Notes: a model not told the origin generated them from the sequence alone. A DNA stretch of 64,000 bases from Aselliscus stoliczkanus (GCA_033961575.1 CM066738.1:90407478-90471477); one strand, 5' to 3'. Positions 1 to 11,493 are shown, counted from the first letter of the stretch. Numbers and translations: made by a program.

Positions 1-1465
1 ATCACTGCCATAAGCACCAGGCTGAGTCTGTATGTTACACAAACAACATGTCTGAGATGATTCCTGTTTTCAAAGACCATTTGAATCATTCGCGGGTAGG
101 GGAAAGAAACATGGAAGAGCTTCGATATTTTTCTGTTTGTTTCTTCAGGCCCTTTCCAATCAAAATTTAATTATGTCACTCTGTCAGTTGAAATATGTCA
201 GGAATGTCTGTCATCATTCTCTCTTGTCTCTCTTACATGCTGGGAGAAATTTAGAATTTTTCTTGGTAAATAAAACACACTCATCACTTTCTCTTCTTAT
301 GGGTAAAAACAAGATCACTTGATAGCAGGAAGGGGATAGTGATCCTGTATCTTTTGGACTGAGGACTTCCTCACTGGGTGTGACACCTTTCTGTCCATGT
401 TAAATACTTCGAAGGTCCAGTGATACTGATAGACAACCAAGAGGATGAAATAGAGAAGGAGGAAACAGTTGGCTTTAGGATCAGAAGTTGACCTTGTCAC
501 CAGGACCTTGGTGAGTGGCTTGGCCTCCACCCTAGTCAAGCCCATCCACTGGCCTGCCTCTCCCAGCACCCTGACCTGGCCCCTGCTTGCTGCCTGCTAC
601 TCACCATATCAGAGCTGCTCCCTACAGTCTACTGAAGTCTTTCTTCCTCCTTGAATCTGTGCCTGGAACTCCGAGTCCTGGCCAGCTCCCTCTTGGTGCA
701 GTTCACACCCCTGGGGTAGTGAGAGCCTTTGGGTCAAGGAGTTAGCATCACCAGGCTAAGGAAGACAGAATGGGATGCTGAACCATTGCCCCCCAGGGTT
801 TTGGTTTCAGAGATGGGATTTAAGAGCTTGTGCTGGTTTCAGAAGAGAAGTTCATCTGGCCGCTTTTAGTGAACCCTGGCTTGGAATGGCCTGTGGGGAA
901 TCCACTGTGAGTGAGAGAAGACCCAGCAACGAGGGTTCTTCTGTTAGGAGTCCTGAGGTGCTTAAGAGTTACTCAGATTCCACAGTAACTCCATAATGTA
1001 TTTTCTTCAAGTCTAGAGTTATTCCAAGGGTCAGAGGAAGGGCCCTGATTGATTGTGGACTCACAAGGCTTAGATACAGCCTAAGTTGTATATCCTTCTA
1101 TCCCACCAACACTCTCCCAAAGTTTGCAAATCACGTGCCTTTCCTGTCCTCTCATAAAAGCCAACCAAAGGGTCTGCCTTCAAAGAATCATGTCATTGAA
1201 GACACAGGATTGTCAAAAGATAATGGCCTTTTGCCAGAGGAAAGTGACAAGGTCCAGGCTCATTCATCTTGGAGTATCTCCATGTCTAAGAGACACTTGC
1301 CCTAGATGTATAAATCTGAACAGTGAGGCAAACTGTAAAGGTGGGATTTTAAAATACAATAAGGTATCTCCCTGGTTGGTATGCTCTGGGTAGGTTCAGT
1401 TTACATTAGTTGTATATTCTGCCTTCCTTTACTTTCCCTTCATTCATTCTCTCCTTGCTTCCTTC
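1..1465. other. Unique non-coding DNA
   Basis: Nothing recognisable as a gene or repeat. Open frames are all under 90 codons, overlap on both strands and show no family motif. Old diverged repeats may be hidden here. Confidence 0.5.
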
Positions 1466-1469
1466 TACT

Positions 1470-1575
1470 TTTCCTTCCTTCCTTCCTTCCTTCCTTCCTT
1501 CCTTCCTTCCTTCCTCCCTCCCTCCCTCTCTTTCCTTCCTTCCTTCTTTCATTCCTTTCCTTTCCTTTATTTTCT
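1470..1575. repeat. (TTCC)n pyrimidine microsatellite
   Basis: About ten TTCC units pass into TCCC and then TTTCC units, forming a polypyrimidine/polypurine tract. Open frames reading through it as Phe/Leu/Pro/Ser repeats are artefacts. Confidence 0.95.
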
Positions 1576-1579
1576 TAAT

Positions 1580-2286
1580 TTACTCTGTATGCATTTCTAT
1601 GAGTGCCATTTGTGATTTGTATTAAACACCAAAAGAATATAAAAGCCTTTATAAAATGTATGTAGGCTGTGAAAACTAGAAAAATAATCACCACTCATGC
1701 TCCCATCACAAGTAAAAGAAATAGGACACGGTCACAACTTGAAACTTCTATTTTATTCTCTTCCCTCCCCCATCACAACTAATCATTACCTCCACATTGT
1801 GTGTACCTGACTTGTGATTCTCACAGCCCATTGAAACTTCTAAGCCGATAGTTCCCCAGACACTGAGTCATGTATGGAAAATTTCCCTCCAATTTTGAAA
1901 AGATCACAGGAGAGAAGTTTCTGAACACTTCCAGCCTTCTTATTAATAAAAGAGAAAGCTATTAAAAACGAACATGCCATCATCCAACATCATCCAAAAG
2001 AAGCCTGCAAATCAATAACACAGCCCATGATTACGAAGGTACTTAATATGTGTGAAATAGTTTTAAATGTTATTAAGTCTGGCATATGTAGCACTGCCTT
2101 TTTCCAGCTTCTAAGATCTATGTTCATCAGGTTTCTTCTTCCTCTTGCAATTCTGAGTTCAATAATAGCTCGTTGGGACTTTCACTCCTGTGAAGTCTCT
2201 CTTATATTTAGATATGTCCTTCCTGGTGGATTCGTGTCCTATGTTTGTTCAAAACTTGGAAACCATATGAAATCACTCAGAATTCC
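1580..2286. other. AT-rich unique DNA
   Basis: No gene, repeat or RNA signature seen. A 91-codon frame at 2027-2302 has no recognisable motif and runs into the adjacent hAT element. Confidence 0.5.
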
Positions 2287-2605
2287 TGTAGGGAGCCTCT
2301 AGCCACATGTGACTATTGAGCATTTGAAATGTCCAAACTGAGATGTGCTGTAAGAGTAAGAGGCACACTGGATTTCAAAGACTTAGTAAAAAAGGACATG
2401 TAAATTATCTCATTAAACCTGGTAATATTGATTACCTGTTGGAATGATAATATTTTGGATTTATTAAGTAAAATAAAATACATTATTAAAATTAACTGTA
2501 CATATGTCTTCTATTTTTTTAAATACGGCTATTAGAAAATTTAAAATAGCATATGTGGTCCACATATCATGACCTGTGTTGTGTTTCTATTGGACATTGT
2601 GATCT
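2287..2605 (+). mobile_element. hAT-Charlie non-autonomous element, old copy
   Basis: It carries AGCCACATGTGACTATTGAG, then an AT-rich middle, then the mirrored GGCTATTAG and TGTGGTCCACAT and a TTCTATTGGACA end. This layout is shared with the better copy at 8189-8499 and with the mammalian Charlie group whose ends read GCTGTCCAATAGAA. The left end is missing. Confidence 0.7.
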
Positions 2606-3440
2606 TAGAATGTCAGGAAAGACAGGATATAATCAAGCATTACATTACATTATACAAGCTATAGGTACAGTGTAGGTTCTTGGCCCTTTGCCCTCAAATC
2701 CATTCCTTGCTCTATTCTCACTTTGCGCTGTATCACGGAGGGTAGAGGGGAAGAAGCTGCCTCTTGCAAGATTCAGTTTTCAAAGTTTCTTTGACATCTG
2801 ACTTTTGCCTGGATTTGGACAATGGAAAGTACTATTGGGAAGATGGAGGGCGGGAGGAAAGGAGACACCAGTGTTTCTTCCCTCTCTGCTTCGGGTAGTG
2901 TTTTGTCAAGCACTGCATCACTTCTATGCTCCAGGTTTCTACTAGACAGACCCCCTCATGGCTCCACTTCCACTAACCCAGATAGAGGGTTACCTGGATC
3001 CTAGTCCCTAGTAACCTTCTCCCTCTTTTCTTCCAGCCAAGAGAGAGGCTTCCTGTTGTTTGAATCATAGCCTCACTTTCCTACACTTGGCTTGTATCTC
3101 AGTTTCCCTCTGTTTCTCTTTTCCTGGTTGGACACTGACTGATACAAAACCTAAATAAAGGGAGAGATCAGCCAATGATGGAGGAGATGTTGAAATACAA
3201 AATGAGGGTCTGAGGGCCAGAAGAATCACAAAAGTAAATAAGTGCATCTTTTAGACTAAAAATGAGCAACTTAAATTAGAATGGTAGGGGAAGGGGAAGG
3301 GGAAAAAAGAAAGGGAAAGAAAAATTCAGGGGAGGGGAATAGCCCAGGGAAAGGCTCAAACATGGGAGTTTGCAGGTCTGTTCTGAAAATAGGGAATAAA
3401 CCACCTGATGGGAAGGAAAGAGGTGTTGTTGTTGTGTGTT
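2606..3440. other. Unique DNA with a GA-rich patch
   Basis: No gene is recognisable. At about 3281-3330 a purine tract of AGGGGA and AAAGGGAAAG units forms low-complexity sequence. Confidence 0.5.
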
Positions 3441-3444
3441 TTTC

Positions 3445-3590
3445 AATAAGTTTTTAATTCTGGAATAATTTTACTCATCTGTTTACAGAAAAACTGCACA
3501 GATATTACAGGGGATTTTCATGTATCCCTCACCCAGTTTCTCCTCATATTAATACCTTACATAATTATAGCACCTTGGAAGATTTATTTT
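3445..3590 (-). mobile_element. L1M 3'-UTR fragment
   Basis: Read on the plus strand, the order of motifs (an ACAGAAAAACTGCACAGAT-like box, then a CCCTCACCCAGTTTCTCC box and AATACCTTACATAATTATAGC) matches the reverse complement of the 3' region of old mammalian L1M elements. Only this piece is visible. Confidence 0.65.
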
Positions 3591-3644
3591 AAATGTGGGT
3601 GATAAGTTCTATTAGTAAAATGGAAGCAGGTTATAGAGAATCTA

Positions 3645-3760
3645 TATTCATTTCCAACTTTTAGAATTTGAAGAGGTCTTAGAGGTCTATGATCTAGTCT
3701 TTTCATTTCATAAGAGAAGAAACCCATGCCTGGGAGAGCTCAGTGACTTTTATTCGTTCA
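3645..3760. mobile_element. L3/CR1-like LINE relic
   Basis: A block of the type 'tttagaatttgaagaggtc ... ctagtcttttcatttcat ... gagaagaaaccc' resembles the L3/CR1 3' region. It is strongly diverged. Confidence 0.35.
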
Positions 3761-3764
3761 CTAA

Positions 3765-4060
3765 ATATGAATTACAATCCATACACTTGACTGGAGTGAT
3801 AAACTAAGGTTCAATCAGTTCATTTATGGAAGAAGCGAGAAGAGAGCTAACTTCTTCTTCCTTGCAACCCCGGGGATTGTTCCATCAGCCACTATGCTAT
3901 TCTTGGGTCAGAGGGACTTGCCTACTGACAACAGGGAACCACAGTCAGAGTTTCATGCATGACTTCTCTTAGGGCAATGGGTCAATGCAGGTCTCTTCTT
4001 TGGGGCACATGTTGGACCATCAGTTGAGGGAATCAGCCACTGTCCCACATTTCCTCAGAG
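3765..4060. other. Unique DNA
   Basis: About 300 bases with no recognisable feature. Confidence 0.4.
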
Positions 4061-4222
4061 CAGCAGTTCTGAACTTGGGTTGCCCATTAGAATCACCTGG
4101 AAAGCTTGAAAAATGTCAGTGCCTACACCCCAGCTTCTCATTATTGATCTGTTTTGGAGCCTGATAATTGGTACCTTTACCAAGTTCCCCAGATATTTCT
4201 AACATGTGGCCAGGGTTGACAG
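4061..4222 (+). mobile_element. MER5-type hAT-Charlie MITE
   Basis: The left end GCAGTTCTGAACTTGGGTTG is followed by the signature ATTAGAATCACCTGGAAAGC. The expected mirrored part, CAAGTTCCCCAGATATTTCTA followed by GGCCAGGGTTGA, closes it. This is the classic MER5 palindromic layout. Confidence 0.8.
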
Positions 4223-4899
4223 CCAGACATAGAATGTGAAGTAACTCTAGAAGTTGGCACATTGGGGCTTAACAATTCCCCCTGCTGATCCAAAAGTAAA
4301 TTTTCGTATGTACTATATTTAGTCAGGAGCCCTTCCAAGATGGGTCTTCCAAAGTTCCTCTGAAACATTCAGGTTCTTGCCTGGGCACTTTCCATTTGGT
4401 TTTATCACTGTTAGCATCCCATTGAGTATATCCTCTTTACCATGGTCTATTATTTCCATATTTGTTCATGTAATCACATGGCCTTGATAGGATGCTCAGA
4501 GCTATTGGGATTCAGAAATGTGCAAACATTTTGAGTGTTGTGTTGTCACCTCCAGTCACTTCATTCGGTACTGTTTATGCCTCCACATCCATTCACGCCC
4601 AAAGCTCCCATCACACTGTGGCCTCTTTTCTCTCCTTTATTAAAACTTAACCTGTAATTTCTCATTGATGCTTAATTCCAAACCTTAGAATTGAAGAATT
4701 CAGTGTTGACAAAAAAAGATTGTATTTGCCCTTATTTTAGGGAAGATTGAGGGAAGGCGCTCTAATTTTAGGTTGGGTGTTGCCTTTGCTCATCTCATAT
4801 CTCTTCTTCTCCCTCTCAGAAGTTGTGAGACTGGGAGAGTTTTGAGATAAGTAATCCTTTTTTGTTTGTATCAGCATTCATGGTTCTAATGTACTCATG

Positions 4900-4903
<4 letters not shown>
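4223..4903. other. Unique DNA
   Basis: No gene or clear repeat seen between the MER5-type element and the TG microsatellite. Confidence 0.4.

Positions 4904-4953
<50 letters not shown>
4904..4953. repeat. (TG)n microsatellite
   Basis: Twenty-five uninterrupted TG dinucleotides. The His/Thr-repeat reading frame across it on the minus strand is an artefact. Confidence 0.97.
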
Positions 4954-4956
<3 letters not shown>

Positions 4957-6224
4957 ACAGGCATGCACACACATGTATGCATGTTTTCTGGTCTATAGCA
5001 CAGAGTACCTGCATGTGCTCATAGATGTTGTGGAAATGATGGAAAGGCTGTGCCAATCTCACAAACACAGAGCATGCATTATTCGAAGACTCTGGCTTTC
5101 CAAATGGGAACCTATAAAAACAGCTGATAGATTTATGTTCATGTATTAAACAGGCCAACACAGCCCCAGTGTAAAATCAGGGTGACAACTGAATACATCA
5201 CTATTCCCGGCAGCTACCTGGGTGCACTCATTACCCAGTGGAAAATGGGCCAGGCTTGTTCATTACAGCTCCTTCCTCCTAAGGAGAGCCATTTACACAC
5301 TGCCTCATTTAAAACAAACAAACCAACCCCACAGAGATTTAAAAGAAACCAGAAAGACCTTTACCTTTATAGCTCTGGAGGGTGGTACATGATACTCCTA
5401 TTTGCCTGTATCGGAGCTGTCATGGATGACGGATCACCACACACCTGCTTAGAAGAGGGAATGGTTTCCTGTGGGAGGGGGGATTACCTGTAGACATTAA
5501 TTAGAAAGAGGTTTAGAAGCTAGTAAATATTTCTGGGAGAAATTACTGCATCTTCCATGAACAGCACATTGATTGTCACCTATGTCACCTCAGAGGAACA
5601 AAGGGACTGATTCCCGTAAACATAGCATGCAGGTCAAGGCCCTACAGGTGAGCTATCTCACAGACACTTGGAGAGCAATGACTTGGGAGCTCATTATTAG
5701 ACCATGGGGGAGTTTGTGGGGACAGGAGGGAAGGGGGTCTCTTCCTGCCTGCAGCTTTACTCCCTCAAATTCTGACACTGTAGAATTTCAGGGAGGGGCG
5801 TAGAGGCCACAGGGTGGTCATGAGAATCAAACGAAAGCCCTTCGTGCTCTGAGACGTTTGCCCTCCGATGCCCTGACTTCATCAGCTCTTCCAGACTTCC
5901 CTTTTGGACACTGGCTCCTTGTCTAGACTTCCTGCTTCCTGCCAGGGTCCTCCTGGCTCTGATGAACCCCTTGGGCAGTGCCTCCTGCTTTGACCTTGGT
6001 TCACATACCACAAATTTACTGTCCCTCTGGCCTGATATTGGCAGCAGTGGATAAACATGGTCTTCCCAAGCCCCACAGGACTCACACTGGCATGGCTAGC
6101 CCCAGCCAACCTTCACCTGAGGGTGCACTAGACAGCCCCCATGCACCATTCTTCCTGGTCCTGAACTCTGCTAATATCAGGGTGCCGGCCCTCCAGTCCT
6201 CGCTGTCTTTGTCTCTGGCCCAGA
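4954..6224. other. Unique DNA, no gene recognised
   Basis: Several overlapping short frames (up to 108 codons at 5978-6304) occur on both strands with no family motif or splice support. I see no clear repeat. Confidence 0.45.
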
Positions 6225-6400
6225 GGCTCTCAGCAAGTTGCTTTAGTTCTATGTGCTTCTTTGTCTCATCTCTAAACAGGGCATTTTGGGGGCAACCACC
6301 TTAGCTATAGAAATAGTTCACAGGGTTTCGTGAGGTAAAAATGAGAAGGAGAATGAATCTTACAGATAGAAAACTTTTCACTGGGGTAAATGATGGCATT
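6225..6400 (+). mobile_element. MIR SINE relic
   Basis: It shows the MIR order: a degenerate TGTCTCATCTCTAAACAGGG (cf. 'ctcatctgtaaaatggg'), then GGGTTTCGTGAGGTAAAAATG (cf. 'gggttgttgtgaggattaaatg'). Confidence 0.5.
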
Positions 6401-6430
6401 TGTTGGTCCTGGCCCTCCTCCTTCTGAGGG

Positions 6431-6486
6431 ATGGTCACTAGCAAGCTTAGGAGACATCTGCATGGGTCACTAGCGAGCTTAGGAGA
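6431..6486 (+). repeat. Two-copy 32-bp tandem repeat
   Basis: GGTCACTAGCAAGCTTAGGA at 6433 recurs as GGTCACTAGCGAGCTTAGGA at 6465, one mismatch in 20, with a 32-bp period. Confidence 0.85.
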
Positions 6487-6904
6487 AGGGAAAGTTGTGA
6501 CAAAAGTAAACCAAACTCTGTGATCCTCCCAATGATGATATGATATTCCCTGTGCATCAGGCTCAGTTCTGCATGTTAATATGAGAGCTCCCTCCCCTCA
6601 GATGTCATCATGTCAGGCTCTCTGCTCCATCCCCAGTAGGGCAGGAGGAAGGGGAGGTAAGAAAAACACATGCACTTGGAGGGGCAGTGTACCAGCCCTG
6701 ACTGAGGAAGCATCCCTGGGCCAGTGCCTTCCTCTCCAGACACCTCTGTGCTGGTGCTCTGGAAGCTTCTGGAGAAAGGTGGGGCAGGTGTGATACCCTC
6801 AGCCACAATCTCTAGCTTCATATGTTGTATGAGTTGCCACACACATGGTGTATGCTGAACCTTCCAACAAGCCAGATGTTTGAGAGGCTAAAACCCATGT
6901 CTAC

Positions 6905-7000
6905 TTGGGAGCTTCAGAAACTGGGACAATAATAGTTCCCTCCTCATGACAGTTTTGAATGCCAACTAAGATCATTCCTAAGTAACTGGCACAGTATCAT
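6905..7000 (+). mobile_element. MIR SINE fragment
   Basis: AAACTGGGACAATAATAG followed by CCTCCTCATGACAG and GTAACTGGCACAGTA follows the 3' half of MIR. Confidence 0.6.
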
Positions 7001-7004
7001 CCTG

Positions 7005-8180
7005 CAAATATAGACAACCTGTACTTTTTCTCTTCTAAACTTTTGAACGTGTCTTTCCCAGCCCTCTGCTTCCCCCCACTTCTCACTTCCAAGGGGATAT
7101 GTGGAGACTGAGGACTGGGGGTGTCCCCAGGCCTACTGGTGGTTCCTGAGGGGATGAACCTGCCTACACACAGTGAGAGCATATTCCACCAACTCAGCTA
7201 AATACAAATAAGAGTCCTGGGACTCACTCAGATGGGATCCCAGTGGCTGTGCAGGCCCTGAGGACCTTTAAGGTGGCCCCAAGCCCTGAGCGAGCAGGTG
7301 CCCACGACACCTACAGGTCACTCCCAGCCACCTCAACAAGAACCCCATCTTTCTTTCTTGGGGAATGTTGGCAGGAACCTGGTACATTGCTCATCATCTG
7401 CTTAATCATTGCATCCATCTCTCTTTCATTACATTCTATCGCTTAATTTCTTATCACATTTTAAAGTATTTTTCACATTTTCTGTTAACTGGGCTGATGA
7501 GCCCCACCCCACCCCCCAGCCCAACAGAGAGGGCAGCAAGGGTTACTGGAAGACTTAAGTGAAGGAGAGCTAACACCTGCCCCTGACTTTCAGTCACCTC
7601 CCAAGTGATCCTTCAAGTTCCCTAGGGAGTTTAGTAAAAATGCCTTGATGAAGTACCCTGGGGAATTCTGTGACACAAAAATCTATCCATCAATATAAGA
7701 GGGTACAGTCTTATTTTGTTTAAGCAGATAAACGCCACTGAACCACGGGGCAATGTCCTTTACCTTCTCCCCATCCCCTGGCCAGGACACCCAGGAGTTC
7801 TGCTCTAGGTGCAATTCAGCCAAATTTCTGGAATATAATCTATATCTTCAAATGAAAAGCTCCTCCAGCAATGGATTCCTGATAATAACTTTGACAGGCC
7901 TTCAACTGCCAAAATCCCATCTGTGGCTGATCTTCCCTTTTCCCATCAACCTTCAAAAGTTTCCATCGCACTATTTTAAGCTCCCATTGTTCAAAGCCAG
8001 GCAAACTAAATTTCTCCTGAGATTTCTGGGCTGTGTGTGGCTATGAGCTTGTCAGAGGCATCTGCTGGGGTTCTGTTCATGGCTGACGCTAGGATACGCT
8101 GCAGGAGGCAGGGAGGAGGGGAACCAGCTCTGCCCAGTGTAGTGCACAAAGAATATTAGCTGGAGGGTTAGGAGATATGG
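7005..8180. other. Unique DNA
   Basis: No recognisable gene or repeat. The 97-codon frame at 7753-8046 has no motif and no splice context. Confidence 0.45.
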
Positions 8181-8188
8181 GTTCTAGA

Positions 8189-8499
8189 ACTGCTCCATCC
8201 AACTACCAGCCCCATGTGGCTACTGAGCACTTGCAATGTGGCTAGTTTGAATTGAGATCTGCTGTATGTGTAAATTACACACTGGGTTTCAAAGACTTGA
8301 TACAAAAGAAAAAGAATATAAAAAACTCATTGATAGATTTTTTTTTTATTGACTACACATTGAAATGATACTATTTGGGGTTTATCAAGTTGAGTAAAAC
8401 ATACTAATTTCATCTGTATATTTTTAGTTTCTCAGTGTGGCTACTAGGAAATTTTTCATTTCACGTGTGGTTTGCATTTTATTTCTATGGGACCGCACT
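8189..8499 (+). mobile_element. hAT-Charlie non-autonomous element with 8-bp TSD
   Basis: It contains CCATGTGGCTACTGAGCACT near the left end and the mirrored CAGTGTGGCTACTAGGAAAT on the right, around an AT-rich middle. Flanks GTTCTAGA (8181-8188) and GCTCTAGA (8500-8507) form an 8-bp target duplication with one mismatch, as expected for hAT. It is about 310 bp and too short to encode transposase. Confidence 0.8.
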
Positions 8500-8507
8500 G
8501 CTCTAGA

Positions 8508-9440
8508 TAAACCTGTATTGCTTCCCTAATTGATAAAATTCAGTGCATTAGAAATCACCTCTAACAATCAGTCATGCCCTCAAGCAGCAAATGCTGGGGA
8601 TGAAAACATAAGACACAGAAACACAAAAATAGTCATTAATGATATAAAGTCAGATGTGAGTAACTGCCAAAATAGCTTTTCTCACAATGCAGGATGTATA
8701 CTACTGTAATTGGTCCAGAGCACTTCGAGTTGGGAGACTATTTCTACAGTGACAACAAAACGAAGATGAGACTATCATTTCTCATTCTCCCATAATATGA
8801 TAACAATGGGGAATGATGAGTCAGCATGTGTGAGTTAAAGGTGTTTTCGGTAACAGAAAGTGCCTCTGAGTCGTTATCATTTCCTCTAAGAATATATTTC
8901 CAACTTTTTCCCCTCTGATTAAGGCTGGAAAACTTGGGTGATGCTACATATTGCCCCTGGCCATTTTCTCCAAACCTCCAAGTGTGGAAAGCTAGTGATG
9001 ATGGGAGCCTCCCTAAGGTATGGGTGGGTTATATTAGAGGATTCCAGCACTGAACAACAGTAAAGGTACCAGGCATCTTCCACTACTCAGAGAGGGAGGA
9101 AATAGCAGTTGAGTACCACTCCTTGGCACATTGTGTAGCTTGCCAGCCTACTTTGTGTCCTTTCTTACCCGCCCTTCTGCCACCAGGCACAAATGCTCCC
9201 TCAGCAAATGTGATTGTAGCATTTCATGAAGCTTACGTAGGAGTTGTAGTAATGAGTCAATTGAACTGTCTTTCTATTCTGGGTTCCTTTGGGGGTGAGT
9301 AGGGGAAACCTTTGGAGAAAACTAGAAACAGGCCAATGTCCTCTCTCCTTCAAAGTTCTCCTCCCAGCGAATTCAGGAAATAACATCTCAGAGGTCCCCA
9401 TCTTGGTGTTTGTGGTGTTTTCAAATCCTTTCTAAATGGG
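8508..9440. other. Unique DNA with an NF-E2/AP-1-like site
   Basis: No gene seen. TGAGTCAGCA at 8817-8826 is a full NF-E2/MAF-type motif next to AACAATGG (SOX-like). Function is untested. Confidence 0.4.
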
Positions 9441-9449
9441 TAAGAAGGC

Positions 9450-10080
9450 AATTCTTTTCAGTCATTTGCTTTGTGCAGCCCTCCCCTTTCCTGGCAGAGA
9501 CAGTGTATGCACTCTATTAGAGCATTTTTTTTTCTACATATAATGGCACCAATTAAATTACCTTGCAGCCCGACCTTAATCTGGCAGGAATGATTATTCC
9601 ATGAAACAGTTAGGGCTCTAATTGACATGAAGTGCCTGCAAAATATGTCTTTTGCAGCAACCCCTGTCAAAGTCACATTGATATGCTAATCCCTATAGCT
9701 GGCAGAATCACTTCATAAAGAGAGACATTGAAAATTGAATTATTTCAATTTCAGTACCTAGGAATCTAGTGATCTGTCTGTATATGTAACTAAGTAGGTG
9801 CAATGCTTTATATGGGTAAACAGCTGTACTAGGGCGTTGCCATGGAAACTGCTTGACTCATGGCAGTTGTGTTAGTGATGAAGTCATTAGCAGTGTGAAA
9901 TGTACTTTGAGGTTGTCAAGTGTAACACTCCAGGAATATTTCAACGGTATTAGTGGAGCCTTTTCATTTACATAATTTAGGCTTTCACACATGATCTCAT
10001 TATGGTGCAAGAAAGGAGTGGATTGTGGGGGCAATTGTACCCAGACCAGATAAATCTCCATTATACCATTCAATTGTTAT
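9450..10080. promoter_or_regulatory. Candidate conserved non-coding element with RFX X-box
   Basis: Repeat-free block dense in transcription-factor-like words: AATTAAATTA, CTAATTGACATG, ATATGCTAAT (octamer/POU-like, near 9681) and GTTGCCATGGAAAC at 9836-9849, a near-perfect RFX X-box. These are seen directly. That the block is conserved or acts as an enhancer is inference, since cross-species alignment is not available here. Confidence 0.4.
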
Positions 10081-10084
10081 TCTT

Positions 10085-10735
10085 CATCCTGAAATAGAGC
10101 CCCCCAAATAAGTCTTGTGAGAAATTGATAACTCCTTTGGAACAATGACTTCAAGAAACCCTGTTGGTGGTGGAACAGGCTAGATTAGCCTAGAAACCAT
10201 TGAGGGCATTCAGATGGTTTCTCTTCAGGTGAATTCGTTATTTTGGTTCTGATGTTTTATTAACTCTATATTAGGAAATAAAATTTGAAAGTTACGAGAT
10301 TTATTTTTTTAACCAATATCCAAGTGAGCATTGCCCTCTTTCATGTACATCTCCAATGTGTCCTTAACGATCCCAGTGATGATTCGATGTGTGGTATTAA
10401 TGTATTTCCATTTTGGAAATCATCCTCCAAGTCAAATTACAAACTCTCTTGCTTGCCCCCACCACTCCAAATATGATTCAGCTTCCTCTCAGCTCTCCAG
10501 AGTCAGTTCTGAATGATTTCTGGCTGCTTCACAAAATTAGATTACCATGAATCAGGCTCTGAACACTCTTCCAAAAGGAGAATTCTAAACATATTTTAAG
10601 CAGTGATTACATTATTAGAATAAATAGGCAGCTTCCCACTAGGAACTTTTTTGACATGCAAAACACTCATATGTGTGAGTTTAGGTGTTTGTGTTTATGA
10701 CTACATCTGAATCTTTAGATCAGTATTCTAATTTT
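10085..10735. other. Unique DNA
   Basis: No gene or clear repeat. Two overlapping short frames at 10285-10516 have no motif. Confidence 0.4.
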
Positions 10736-10737
10736 TT

Positions 10738-10763
10738 CATCCATCCATCCATCCATTCATTCC
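10738..10763. repeat. (CATC)n / (CATT)n microsatellite
   Basis: Five CATC-like tetramers pass into CATT units. Confidence 0.85.
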
Positions 10764-10899
10764 CATATTTATTCATCAAATAATTAATGAGTACCTATAA
10801 AGTATACTAGAAAGTGTTCTAGGTGGTGGGGATAAAGTTGTAACATAATAGACACAGTCCCTGTCTTCATGAAGCTTAATCTAACAGTGAAGATATAGT

Positions 10900-10902
<3 letters not shown>
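10762..10902 (-). mobile_element. L2 LINE 3' end
   Basis: ATTAATGAGTACCTATAAAG, TTCTAGGTGGTGGGGATA and CTGTCTTCATGAAGCTTAAT are the reverse complement of the L2 3' end. It runs directly into the AC microsatellite. Confidence 0.8.

Positions 10903-10938
<36 letters not shown>
10903..10938. repeat. (AC)n microsatellite abutting mariner
   Basis: Eighteen AC units end exactly at the left terminus of the mariner copy. A TG tract mirrors it at the other end. Confidence 0.95.
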
Positions 10939-10939
<1 letters not shown>

Positions 10940-11493
10940 AGGTTGGACAATGAGGTCACGAACTCAGCCTATAAAAAGTGCTACATACCTTGTTGAATAT
11001 CACTACGGTCACCTTCGGAGTACATCCCTTAGGAAGCTATGTGCCGATGCCAGCACCTTCAAAGCAATTTTGGAACTCTTTTTCTGGAATGCCATCAAAG
11101 CTGTTGTGTATTACCTTGATGTCCTGAATGTCATCAAAATATCTTCCTTTCAATATTTCCTTTATCTTTGGGTAAAGAAAGAAGTCATTGGGGGCCAGAT
11201 CAGGTGAGTAGGGAGGGTGGTCCAATACAGTAATTTGTTTACTGGCTAAAAACTCCATCACACACAGTGCGGTGTGAGCTTGTGCATTGTTGTGATGCAA
11301 GAGCCATGAACTATTGGCAAAAATTTCAGGTTATTTTCATATAACGTTTTCACACAGGCTTTTCAGCACTTCCAAATAGTAATCTTGATTAACCGTTTGT
11401 CTAGTTGGTACAAATTCATAATGAATAATCCCTCTGATATCAAAAAAGATTAGCAACATCACTGCAACAAATTTGCAAATTAATTGTCAGACC
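10939..11493 (-). mobile_element. Mariner DNA transposon, internally deleted
   Basis: About 555 bp, bounded by related inverted termini (CAGGTTGGACAAT on the left; CGGTCTGACAAT read inward from the right). The minus strand carries the C-terminal half of a Tc1/mariner transposase: an HPPYSPDLAPNDFFLYPK block with the third catalytic Asp of the DDD triad, and upstream HHNNAQAH, where families normally have HHDNA, so the second catalytic Asp is Asn. The N-terminal DNA-binding part and first Asp are missing, and stops and a frameshift lie upstream of HHNNA. Full mariners are about 1.3 kb, so this copy lost more than half and is dead. No TA duplication is legible. Confidence 0.9.
11037..11300 (-). 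pseudogene. Mariner transposase C-terminal remnant
   Basis: An 87-codon open stretch spans the last two catalytic regions of a mariner transposase: HHNNAQAH (catalytic Asp replaced by Asn), then YSPDLAPND with the final Asp retained, then KGRYFDD and a short C-terminal tail. Usual transposases are about 345 residues. It sits inside the deleted mariner at 10939-11493 and cannot encode an active enzyme. Confidence 0.9.

Noticed and set aside
1381..1625. Phe/Leu/Pro/Ser-repeat frames
   Set aside because: Produced by the (TTCC)n microsatellite.
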